A stretch of DNA of 64,000 nt, taken from Quillaja saponaria (Eukaryota; Streptophyta; Magnoliopsida; Fabales; Quillajaceae). Each line of letters begins with the position of its first letter. The first letter of the stretch is position 1. The notes below the pieces were generated by a model that was given only the letters and a program-made list of their open reading frames with translations, ran no database searches and was not told where the DNA came from. Positions 51,517 through 64,000 of the stretch are shown here, one piece after another. The DNA lies in the NCBI GenBank assembly GCA_029379385.1, contig CM055617.1, positions 1,240,001-1,304,000 of the forward strand. Reading direction: 5' to 3'. Made by a program: the position numbers and the translations under genes.

Positions 51517-53960
51517 ATGACAGTAAAAGACCTTCTCTTGGCTCTCTACCTCTGTTCTGTTTTCTCTGTTTCTGTTGGGCAAAATGAAACCCCAAAATTG
51601 CCACTTAAAGCTGTGAATCTCGGAAATTGGCTTGTCACAGAAGGGTGGATGAAACCTTCTCTGTTTTCTGACATTCCCAACAATGATCTTTTGGTAAATA
51701 TCTTTTCAATTATACTGCAACTTCCCAAATTTAACAATGACTAGAATGTAGCTCTAAATTTGACCAGGATGGGACTCAAGTGCACTTCTTTTCCAGCAAG
51801 CTGCAAAAGTTTCTCTGCCCAGAAAATGGTGGAGGAACCGTTGTTGTTGCCAACCGCGCCTCCGCCTCCGGTTGGGAAACATTCAGGGTTAGGTTTTCAA
51901 TCTTCTACTACTTAAGCTATTTTACTGTAAAAATAAAAAGATAAGGCTTTATTGTTTTAAGTTAGGTGATGGGCTTAAATCATGTGTTTTTTATCTCAAA
52001 AATACTAATCAGAAATAGGGTTCTTTAATATAAGCTTGGGTAACCTAAAATTCACTTGACGCTGAACACAAAACATACCAATTTTACAAACACATACTTG
52101 GATCATTACACTTGTTTTGCTTATTATAAAATTTTACATGTTTGGTGAGTTTTGGTATCTTACTTTTACAAATTGATGCAGTTGTGGAGAATCAACGAGT
52201 CAACTTTCAATTTTAGAGTGTTCAAAAAGCAGTTTGTGGGATTGGAAAATCAAGGGGGAGGAACCAGAGTTGTGGCAGTCTCAAGTGCACCAAGCGACCC
52301 AGAAACATTTCAGATTATGAGAAATGATGGTGAAAAGAATAAAGTTCGAATCAGAGCTTCAAATGGTTTATTCTTACAGGTATAATTGTAAACTTAACTT
52401 ATATACAACAAAGGCCAGCTTCTTTTAATATTTCTTTCTGCTCATTCTTATGCTAAGTTATATATACTTACCATTTTGTTATTAGGCAAAATCAGAGACA
52501 CTGCAGGTAACTGCAGATTATGAAGGCCAAGGTTGGGAAGATGATAATCCATCTGTTTTCAATATGACAATTTTAGCTGACAAATTACAAGGTGAATACC
52601 AAATCACAAATGGTTATGGCCCAGAAAGAGCTCCTCAAGTTATGCAGGTAAGAGATGCAAATGCTAGTTATAACAAGAACCAAAATTTAATTTTGAAACT
52701 TGGAAGCTAATTAGTGGTACTGGACAATACAGGAACACTGGAATACTTATATCACTGAACAAGATTTCTTATTCATGTCAAGCAATGGCTTGAATGCCGT
52801 CCGAATTCCAGTTGGGTGGTGGATAGCTCATGATCCGAACCCACCAAAGCCTTTCGTTGGGGGATCCTTGGCAGCATTGGACAAAGCCTTCATATGGGCA
52901 CAGTAAGTAATAATTAATTTCATATAGTTGTTGCCTGTAACATGCAAATTTACATAAAGCATTTCATCTCGTTATCGAAATCTATTTATGGGATCTCACC
53001 TAATTAAGTTTTAAATTGATTGGTACATTTACACTTAAAATATGCGCAGAAAATACGGTTTGACGGTAATTATTGATCTCCATGCAATTCAAGCCTCCCA
53101 AAATGGCAATGTTCACAGTGGAACCAGAGATGGATATCAGGAATGGGGAGATTCTAACATAAAAGACACTGTTGCTGTCATTGACTTCCTAGCAAGGAGG
53201 TCTTATTCTTAATTTGGGTGTTGTGCAATCTCAAAAATTCATTGATCCTAAATATTGTAGATTGTGGTTTGAACTAAATCACTAATGATGCATTTGACAT
53301 TCAAACAGATACTGCTAACAAGCCAAGCTTGGCAGCTATAGAGTTGATGAATGAACCTCTAGCTCCTGGTGTCAATTTAGAGAGCCTGAAAAAGTATTAT
53401 CAAGTAGGTTATGATGCAGTAAGGAAGTACACATCAAGCGCTTATGTTATCATGTCAAATCGATTAAATACAAGTAATGCTACCGAGCTTCTATCGTTTG
53501 CTGGAAAAGGATTTGATCGAGTAGTCATAGATGTGCACTACTACAACCTTTTCTCGGATATGTTCAAGAACATGAACGTGCAACAGAACATTGATCATGT
53601 TAACAATCAAAGAGCAGCAGAGCTTAGCAGTGTGACAAGTTCAAACGGCCCTCTTAGTTTTGTTGGTGAGTCCAAAACTACAAAGTAATTGTCAATGCAA
53701 GTGATATATATGCTTGTTAATGCTTGTAATTGATGTTTTTGCATGCTGGACTCCTGGTGGTGATTAATTTGGCAGGTGAATGGACTGCAGAATGGGAAGC
53801 AAAGGATGCAACTAAGCAAGACTACCAAAGATTTGCACAAGCTGAAATTAATGTGTATGGGCGTGCCACTTTTGGATGGGCTTATTGGGCTTACAAGTGT
53901 GAGCAACATCATTGGAGCCTCAAGTGGATGATTGAGAACAATTTTATAAAGCTTAATTAG
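51517..53960 (+). CDS. GH5 glucan 1,3-beta-glucosidase-like gene, copy 2, one-base insertion in exon 7
   Basis: Exons are 51517-51693, 51768-51887, 52182-52379, 52486-52647, 52733-52902, 53050-53199, 53309-53665 and 53776-53960. The protein has a signal peptide (LLLALYLCSVFSVSVGQ), the conserved start LPLKAVNLGNWLVTEGWMKP, a fascin-like domain (exons 3-4, FVGLENQGGGTRVVAVSS) and a GH5 exo-1,3-beta-glucanase domain: AVRIPVGWWIAHDPNPP, TVIIDLHAIQASQNGNVHSG, AAIELMNEPLAPG (acid/base Glu), VIDVHYYNLF and FVGEWTAEW (nucleophile Glu). It probably trims wall beta-1,3-glucans in the apoplast. Exon 7 is one base too long: it begins ATACTGCTAAC where copy 1 has ATATGCTAAC, so the codons read TAC TGC TAA and stop. 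Everything else, including the catalytic part, is intact. This may be a recent null allele or a sequence error. Confidence 0.85.
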
Positions 53961-56365
53961 CTTTGATCTATATTATCTATAATTAAAAAAAATAAAAGAC
54001 ACGTTAGTGGAGTACACTATTTGTAAGGCAAATTAACGTGCATTACTAGAAGGCAATGCATGCCTTCACCACCTAAATGAAACCACTAACTTTTATTCTC
54101 TAGCTTTAATTTTCAAAGAATTTTGGGTAAAATAAAAATAAAATCTATCAAATGGTTATCCTTATGGACTCGGTGCTGCAGTCTTCTTTTGGAAACCTTG
54201 CCCAACTTGGTAGAAAAATGAACCAATTGAACTGTGGCTTGAAATCTTGTACCACATATATTAAGACTTAAAAATAAAACAAAAATGGAGATGCGGGGTA
54301 TGATCCCCATCTGAGCTACATCCTCAACAAATGGTTGGTGCTTCAGATTATATTTATACTTTTAAGGTTAATTTCTATGGCTATGGATCACATGGTATAA
54401 GTTACAAAAGCAAGTGTACCTATTCCAAAAAGGGTAAACAACAAAATTAAGTGCAGTTAAGCAAGGTCCTACTTACCCTTCACAGTTCTATTATACAATT
54501 GATAATTGAACCAAGAAAGACTCAATTGGAAGCATACCCGTGTGAGAATTAGTCCAATTATATGGACTGATAGAATGAAATGAATTATTATCCCTTAGGG
54601 TCCGTTTCGATCCTAAGAATTGAGTCATGAGAATTAAAATTATGTGACCCAATTCCAATTCCACAGTTTAGTTGTACTTTGAAATTAAATTTCTAATTTC
54701 TTTACCCAATTTTCAAGAATTACAACATAAGTAAAAATTAGTCTTTCCAATTATTAGGGGTAACCCAAAGAAATTAGAAAAGTATACCGCACTCCTTCAA
54801 TCTTCCCTTCCTCTTCGAATATGAGAACAAGTCCTCCATAGCCAAGTCCTAGGTCACCATCCGATGGAATATGTCAGAACCTCGCTTGGATATCGTCGAA
54901 ATGTCGAATTAGTTTTCTCGTCCTTGTCTTCCAATGCTATTGCAGTAGACATTATTCTTACTGCAAGTCTTCAATTTCTCTCACTAAGTTTCTGAAATCT
55001 CGTCTATGGGGTAGCTTTTGTTGTTTCAATTGAAAATTGTCCAAACCCACTTTAATCTTTGGCATGGCTTGGTTATAAAGCTGAGTGTTCCTGCAACTGG
55101 ATTTGGTGGTTTGGTTTAGTAACCTGGCTGAGATGCTAGGTGGGTTAGAAGCTTCTATTTAGGAATTTAGTTGAATGTTTTAGTTTGGGTTGTTCTGTGG
55201 ATGTATGATAGTGAAGGATCGTAAGAAGATAAGAAGCAATTGGGCATAACGGTTGCCTTCTATCGGGATTGAATTTTGTGGTTGAATTTTGCATTAAAAA
55301 AAAATTTATTTTATAATTCCAAATTGTGATTTTTTTTATGCCATCCAAACTGCAAAATCTTGATTTTTACCAATTTCAATTATTTTAAAATTTGAATTGA
55401 AGTTGTGATAATTATAATTCTAGGATCCAAACGAACCCTTAAGAGAATCCCCTTCTTTTGCGCAATTTGATTGAAACTCGGTAAAAGGACTAGAAACATG
55501 TCGAAAGTATGCCTTCGTCTTGTTCACCCTTCATTGCATTACGAATATTATTTGCAAGTTGCAACCCTCAATAAAGTTTCTATTTTATCCCTCAGTGTTT
55601 GCAATGTAGTTTCATTAGTTTGTCCAAGAGCAAAAGGAAAAAAAATGAAAGAAGGATGGAACATAAGCCTTAATGCTTGGCCACCATCTGCTCAGAGTTA
55701 CAATGGCAAGCGTACAAGTACCATGTGAGATGATTAGAGGCTCCTCTTTTTTCCTTTCACTATCAAGGGTGGAACATAAAGTAGGACAACTGTGCTACCC
55801 TATCACTAATTATTATTGATCAAATTTGTGTACATAAAATTTTAGCTTTTGATAATGCTCATTTACCAAATTTATGAATCAAATTTTGACTGTGAACCGA
55901 GAGACCTAACACCCCTGATTGTGTTACTAGTTAATGGACCAAATTCAATGAATGGCAAGATGGAATCCAAGGACTCAGAGCTTTTCTTCATTCATTCTCT
56001 TTGAGAAGCAAGAGAGGAATACAGAGGCAACATGTCATTTTTCAGAGGTATTACTATCAAAGGCACCCAGGAGTAGTATACCCAAAAAGAAAAGAATAGC
56101 CAGTAAATACAGTAGATGAACACTAAAACCATTAAAATCCTTTATAATATTAACATATTTCCATTGCAAAATATCGCCCGCTCCCGATTAAGCAAGATCA
56201 AAGCAGGAGGGCTACACATGAAGGTAAGGAAAAGGAAGAGATTCCAGACACACGAATTCTCCAAACAATAAATACATCTCTGAAAACAACACCAAATACA
56301 GAATTACAGAAGGGGTGAATTTCTGAACCAATGGCACAATACTCCCCCTTTTGTTTTCCTGTGCT
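53961..56365. other. Intergenic region with a MITE
   Basis: This 2.4-kb stretch between the convergent GH5 copy 2 and MIPS genes contains an 841-bp MITE (listed separately) and both 3' UTRs. No protein gene was found. Confidence 0.5.
54598..55438. mobile_element. PIF/Harbinger (Tourist-like) MITE
   Basis: The element begins GGGTCCGTTTCGATCCTA and ends with its inverted counterpart TAGGATCCAAACGAACCC, giving terminal inverted repeats of about 20 bp with few mismatches. It is flanked on both sides by TTA (54595-54597 and 55439-55441), the 3-bp target-site duplication of PIF/Harbinger elements. It is 841 bp long and contains no transposase frame, so it is non-autonomous. It lies between convergent genes and probably does not affect either coding region. 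Confidence 0.8.
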
Positions 56366-58976
<2,611 letters not shown>

Positions 58977-59127
58977 TTTCACAAGAAAATGTGAGAAATT
59001 TTATCGAACAATTTATGTGCCAAACAAATAACACTCTCTAGGAAGACGAAGACAATGTCTACACTCTTCTTCTCTCCGCTCCCAAATCTCTATCTTCTGT
59101 GCTCCTTCGCTACGACCCCCTGGGCTG

Positions 59128-59135
59128 TATATATA
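59128..59135 (-). promoter_or_regulatory. TATA box of MIPS
   Basis: TATATATA lies 152-159 bases upstream of the MIPS ATG, implying a transcription start near 59100 and a 5' UTR of about 125 nt. Confidence 0.6.
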
Positions 59136-59159
59136 GAGAAATTTGACTGTGGTGTCTGT

Positions 59160-59169
59160 CACACGTGGC
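59160..59169 (-). promoter_or_regulatory. G-box / ABRE-like element in the MIPS promoter
   Basis: On the minus strand the site reads GCCACGTGTG with the CACGTG core at 59162-59167, about 30 bases upstream of the TATA box. bZIP (ABA) and bHLH (light) factors bind such sites. A second CACGTG, with the same GCCACGTGTC-like flanks, lies at 60284-60289. Confidence 0.55.
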
Positions 59170-62011
59170 GAAACCTCAGTGAGCTAGTGCGCCCCACTTT
59201 ATATAATTGGCACTTGGTTTATAGGAAAGCTAGCTTGGCCATGCAAACATAGAAAATTTTTGGATAAAAAATATGGATTAATTTTATTTTTTTATTCACG
59301 TTTTAATAAGTTATGATAAATTTACAATCTCTACAATTCATGTTTTCAAACGTTCTTTAAAAAAAATTTAAACTTTATATTGATATTTATTGTGCCACTT
59401 TAATCCTAATTTTTAATTTTTAATTTCAAATATTAATTAATTAAAATAAATTTTAATACAATTACATCAATAATTTTTTTTTAAATCATTATATACTTAT
59501 TAGTGAAAAAAAAAATTCTAAAAATTAATAAAGAAAATATTCATTCTCTCTTCCACATTTAAAAAATATATATTATTTTAAATTTTATCTTATATTATTA
59601 TATTTTTATAATTAATTAAAACTAAAAATAAATAAATTTAGACTATTATTGTAAGAAAATTAACAGACAACTATATTGAAGGACTTATGAAAATATGATC
59701 AATTTTTAAAAATTTTATTTTATGAAAAATTAAATTTTAATTTCTAAATAAATAATTAATATTTTGAATTAATATTTTAAATTTAAAACTAAAGATAAAA
59801 ATTAAAAATAAGAATGACATAAAAAATATTAATATAAAATTTAAGGCTGATGTGAAATGAAATTTAAAAATTTGAGTTTTTGGAAATGTAACCTTTGTAG
59901 AATTATTTTTGAAATGTTAAAAAAACAAAAAAACAAAAAAAAGAAAAGAAAGAGTGAGACTTATCTTTATTTTTCTCAATACATGTTCATCCACTTCTCT
60001 CCACTGAGCCACATGTGCGAGCACGGCGGTTCAAATTCGATAAAAGAGATAACACGCGGCTCGATCAGGACCGTGCATCTTGGCACTTTTATGTGTGTGG
60101 GTCCAACTTGAAAAGGAAGACACTCGAAGAAAATGGAGTGACGGTGACTCGAACCATGACTGACGGCGTATGTAAAACGGGACCTTTCCTTCTGGAGTAT
60201 TCTTCCTTACTCTCCATTTAAAACGCGTCTATGCAACGCAAAATACTTGTTGGTCTATTAAGAATTGACGGGTTACCTTTCGACACGTGGCACAATACTA
60301 ATTGGAGCGTGGCAGGAGAGAAAGAAAATGGGAATTGGAATGTAAAATTCATCAAACTGCCAAGTGGGACCTCCTGTGACCGTTTTAAGTTTTTACTGTA
60401 GAGTGTTTTCTAGTAGAAACTTTTAACGTTTGATATGACAGCTTCTGTTCAACGTATTTAATTATAATTTCGCTCGCAAGTTCTTAAACGTGTATCACAT
60501 TCCACCTTAGTTTGTTAGTCTAATGTATTAAATTATGTCCATTACTATTTGAAATTTTAATTAGTATTAAATTATGTACATTACTATTAAAGACTTTCTA
60601 AATGAGCTTCATAAAATAAGGTTTTATTATTAGAATATTAAATATTTGTTATAATTTATTAGATGCACTGAACTAAATTTCATTGTCACATGTTCTAATA
60701 AATATTATAATATATTGAGATTGTCATCCCACACAATAAAAAAATAAAAAACATTTTAGTGGAAAACACAATAGGCATAAGAGCAAGAAGATGCCAGTTG
60801 ATTCACCAAATAAAATTTTGATTATTTTATTAAGAATTATAGTTTGCAATTTTAAGATTTAGTTGAGTTTAATTATTAAAAATTTAAAATTGAATTAGAA
60901 AATATCAGATAACTCAATTAGTAAATTGTTTTAGTATTATATTAAAATTTAGAATTAAATTTTATTTTGAAGTATAATTTATAAAAACAATAATTTATTT
61001 TTTATTATGTAACTCATAATCTCACGGGTTTACAAACCAAAATAGGGTGCGGCAAGAGAGCCACTCACCACGGAAATGGTTTTGTGGTAATGTGTGGGCA
61101 GAGTCGTTGAGTGGCCATCCTCAGCTCCTAACGAGGTAGCCGTCCCCACGCAACGCAATTATATGCATTTGTTTTCTTCAAGCCGTGGAGGCAATGCAGT
61201 GAGAGCTTGTGTGCTAGACGTGCAATAATTCCTAATGTTATCTCACAAATCCTTCTTCCTTGATAGAATTCTACTTTTAAATAGTTTAGAAATACACTTT
61301 TTTTTAATTAATTAATTAATTAGACAAAAGAGTACAAATTATATGAAAATTACGTATTTATTTAATTTAATAATTACATAACATGTCAAATCAACTTATT
61401 AGCAGTTAAATTTGATATCCACATATTAACACCATGTCATTTATGAAAATTATTTATTGAGAATTCATGAAATTGTGCATTAGATTGAGACAGGCAATTA
61501 ATATAACAATCAAAATAGAATTCTAAGGACTTTGAATTACAATTCTACTTCATGTAGGGCCTACAACTTATAACGTCTTTAAGGAAAACTTTTAAAAAAG
61601 TGGTTGGTAGTTTACTTTAAAATGGCAAAGGGAGATGGTGCTAGACTTGGAGATTTTTCCACAGCTTTTGGTACATTGTAGAATCTGAATCCCGTGAATC
61701 CATCAATTATCATGTCCTCTTTAAATTAAATACAACTACCACCTAAGTAAAAACTTATGTATCCAAATTAAACTAAAAACTTAAACACAATATTATTTAC
61801 AAGAATATGTAAATACTTCCTTCCTTTTCACTAGGGTTGAGCCTCTAAGTTAAAAATCAGAATTGATGAGTTAATTTCAACCACAAAGACTAGGTAACAA
61901 GACATAAATTAATGTATCTATCTATTGAAGAGATATAAGTTGTGTGCATCATTCCCTTCTATATTTGGTGTACAAACAACTAGCTTGACGAAAACACTAT
62001 GCATAAAAATA

Positions 62012-62135
62012 GCCCAAGAGATCCATTCAAGTTAGACAAAGATAAATGAAAAAGCAGTATGCTACTCAAAAGTGCCCAAAAGATCCATTCAAGTTAGACA
62101 AAGATAAGTGGAAAAGCAGTATGCTACTCAAAAGT
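62012..62135. repeat. 62-bp tandem duplication
   Basis: Two adjacent 62-bp copies (62012-62073 and 62074-62135) differ at only a few positions. Each runs from GCCCAA(G/A)AGATCC to GCTACTCAAAAGT. The high similarity points to a recent local duplication. Confidence 0.92.
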
Positions 62136-62582
62136 GAAAGGGGTTGGGATCCACCAATTCATTTTCAGAACAATTTTATGGACCTCAAGAAACGAAAGGC
62201 CACTTTTACTTGACTAGTATGTTAAAAATTGAATGCATCTGATAAAGAAGGTTATGGCTATTTTCAAGAATTATCTATCATAGACAATTATTCTTAAGCA
62301 TGATGATTGGCCTTATATATAAAGATTATCACTTGTATGAATTATGTACTACCTTTTTGTTATGGGTTTAAGAGATTGAGTCCAATTTTGCTTCTGATAT
62401 ATATATTATAAGTTCATTCTTACGAAAACACTGGGTGATTATTACTTGAAACTTTGATCACGTAATTAAAGATGTGGTTTGTGGAAAATGGAGAACTACT
62501 GTTGCGTAGCTAAAACTATATGGATTCAATATAAAGTTTTAGATGGTTTAAAAATTGAAATATTTATCAATTGAACAGTGTA

Positions 62583-62665
62583 GCAGGTTTGCCCGAGAGG
62601 TTAAGGGGGAAGACTTAAGATCTTCTGCATTTAAATGCGCGTGGGTTCGAACCCCACAGCCTGCA
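62583..62665 (+). tRNA. trnL-UAA: tRNA-Leu (anticodon UAA)
   Basis: The acceptor arm pairs GCAGGTT (62583-62589) with AGCCTGC (62658-62664), including one T-G pair, followed by a discriminator A. The D arm reads GCCCGAGAGGTTAAGGGG. The anticodon stem GAAGA/TCTTC encloses the loop CTTAAGA, so the anticodon is TAA. The long variable arm (TGCAT-TTAA-ATGCG) is typical of class II leucine tRNAs. The T arm is GTGGG-TTCGAAC-CCCAC. No intron is present. A T-run (TTTTT at about 62671) follows and can end RNA polymerase III transcription. It is a nuclear-type gene; plastid trnL-UAA has an intron. Confidence 0.95.
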
Positions 62666-64000
62666 TATATGTTTTTAATTTTTGCATATCAACACTGAGT
62701 AACTTTGTGTTTTTAATTATTTTTCTCGTAAACATTATCCCGGATAAATATAAGCTAGTTACCAAAATGTAACTTGCTCTTATCTCATAATCTCTCAATC
62801 GCTAATGAAGGTTAAAATTTAATCACACGTTACTTGGTGTTGAACCAATTAACACTTTATAGAGTCATTATTAAAACACTTTGTTTCACATTTGTTGTCA
62901 TTTATGTATAATGTAATTATTATTTAATAATTATAAAAGTGATTTACTGTTACATTAATTAATAATTTATTACATTAGCACATTAATCCCATCAATTAAT
63001 GTGACAGATGTCTTATCTTTTAGGAATTGAAAAATAAAAACACATGAATAGCCTTTTTGTTGCCCAATTCATTTTTAAGTGAAATGCTTTGAACTGAAAA
63101 TGATTATAATTTTAATAAATAATTTATCTAGACATATCAAGGTGAATGTGAATTCACATATAAATCACATGATTATTATCTCACAAATTGAGAAATGTTG
63201 ATATACAACTAAATCGTCCATCTTTTAGACAATTTATGTATAATGTTTTTATAAAGTAAGACAAATTTGACCTTTGAGTTATTTAATAATACTCATGTTT
63301 TTTTTCTTATGTATTAGTTTTTATTTTTTTATTCATTAGGTACATGCATTTATTCGAATCGAAAAATAATTCAACATGAGGATGTGAGTCTTCTATTAAA
63401 AAATACAATAATTTGATTCACGAAATTGCAAAATAGCAACAGTATTGTACTCATTCGTTACAACAATGGCGTTCCAATAAACTCATTAAAAATTTAATAC
63501 ATTTATCAGATATCCAGAGATTCTTGATTTTATTTTATTTTTTAATTTTTTGCAAACAATTAATTATTGGAAATTGGAATAGTAATTAGTTGGGGGCAGA
63601 GAACGACGACGTTCTCTGAGAAAAGAGGAAGGAAAAGTCGTTTTAGCCTTGTACTATGAAATGGGGGTGTTCCCAGAGTACCTTGCCATTTTGTTTTTCC
63701 CCGCTAAATTAGTGTACAAACCGCCACATTCTGGTTTTTGGATCAGTGGCCGTCTTTTTCTTAAAAATTCTCATTCTCTCTGCCAAGGTTTTTCTCTCGT
63801 CGCGTGGTCTCAGTTTCCGCTTCTATTCCTCGGTTCATTCACGCTCATTCTCGATCAATGTGAGTTTAATCTTCTCCATTTTTTCAAATATCTTTGATTC
63901 TTTAGGTTTCTTTAAATTTTTTGGATTTTGTTTTGTATTTTGAAGAATTAAATTAGATTCTTCTTTAGATGTTTGATGATATGGCTTCATGTTTTTTGTG
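62666..64000. other. Intergenic region and possible 5' end of a gene outside the window
   Basis: Mostly AT-rich. From about 63600 the sequence becomes richer in GC and pyrimidines, like a plant 5' UTR. A possible first-exon donor (AAT followed by GTGAGTTT, intron from 63860) is followed by T-rich intron-like sequence. There is no convincing coding frame, so an untranslated first exon is only a guess. Confidence 0.3.

Larger units (their letters stand above)
58977..62582. other. Intergenic region, 3.6 kb, very AT-rich
   Basis: The first 1.3 kb hold the MIPS promoter. 59270-59850 and 60500-61020 are extremely AT-rich. A 62-bp tandem duplication lies at 62012-62135. I see no protein gene. The frames near 59857-60221 are short and featureless. 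Confidence 0.45.

Noticed and set aside
63649..63897. Plus-strand open frame of 82 codons near the right end
   Set aside because: Phe/Leu-rich without a motif; the region looks more like an untranslated first exon followed by intron.

Overview
This window is nuclear DNA from a eudicot plant, probably a rosid. The evidence is AT-rich intergenic sequence, many GT-AG introns, plant-only gene families (CSI1, SOSEKI, HIPP, a MIKC* MADS gene, NEN, a thylakoid FKBP), a nuclear-type tRNA-Leu and a MITE-like element. I cannot name the species from sequence alone. Gene models were built by hand: exon ends were placed at GT-AG sites and the reading phase was summed across every exon, so the frame breaks reported below are phase-checked.

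Layout. 1-2871 (+): 3' end of CSI1. 4418-10268 (+): GPI-anchored aspartic protease, 10 exons. 13079-13644 (+): heavy-metal isoprenylated protein (HIPP). 15035-17599 (-): thylakoid FKBP16-4. 18627-21435 (-): MIKC*-type MADS gene, followed upstream by two decayed copies of its promoter and first exon (22.9-23.9 kb). 24986-26305 (+): intronless fasciclin protein (FLA21-like). 27075-28204 (+): TRAPPC12-like TPR gene with two frameshifts. 30205-33460 (+): prephenate/aspartate aminotransferase PAT, intact. 34699-36188 (+): NEN4-like DEDDh exonuclease with one frameshift. 37255-41179 (-): group 2 sulfate transporter with two single-base indels. 43179-45078 (-): SOSEKI polarity protein. 48381-50897 and 51517-53960 (+): tandem pair of GH5 glucan 1,3-beta-glucosidase-like genes, both damaged. 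54598-55438: PIF/Harbinger-type MITE. 56366-58976 (-): inositol-3-phosphate synthase MIPS, intact at 510 aa. 62583-62665 (+): tRNA-Leu(UAA). The last 400 bp may hold the untranslated first exon of a gene lying outside the window.

Genes and context. The genes are ordinary housekeeping and developmental genes, not one pathway. They cover cellulose synthase guidance, apoplastic proteolysis, metal binding, thylakoid folding, vesicle tethering, phenylalanine and tyrosine synthesis, phloem enucleation, sulfate uptake, cell polarity, wall glucan turnover and inositol synthesis. Their order matches, from memory, three Arabidopsis segments that carry the three MIPS paralogues (chromosomes 2, 4 and 5). 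That suggests this window keeps a less fractionated ancestral block.

The most unusual features are the tandem decay of MADS promoter/exon-1 units, a predicted 7-nt microexon in the MADS gene, and a run of single-base frame breaks confined to 27-53 kb in five genes, while genes on both sides and interspersed are perfectly in phase. I found no sign of a wholly new biological system.
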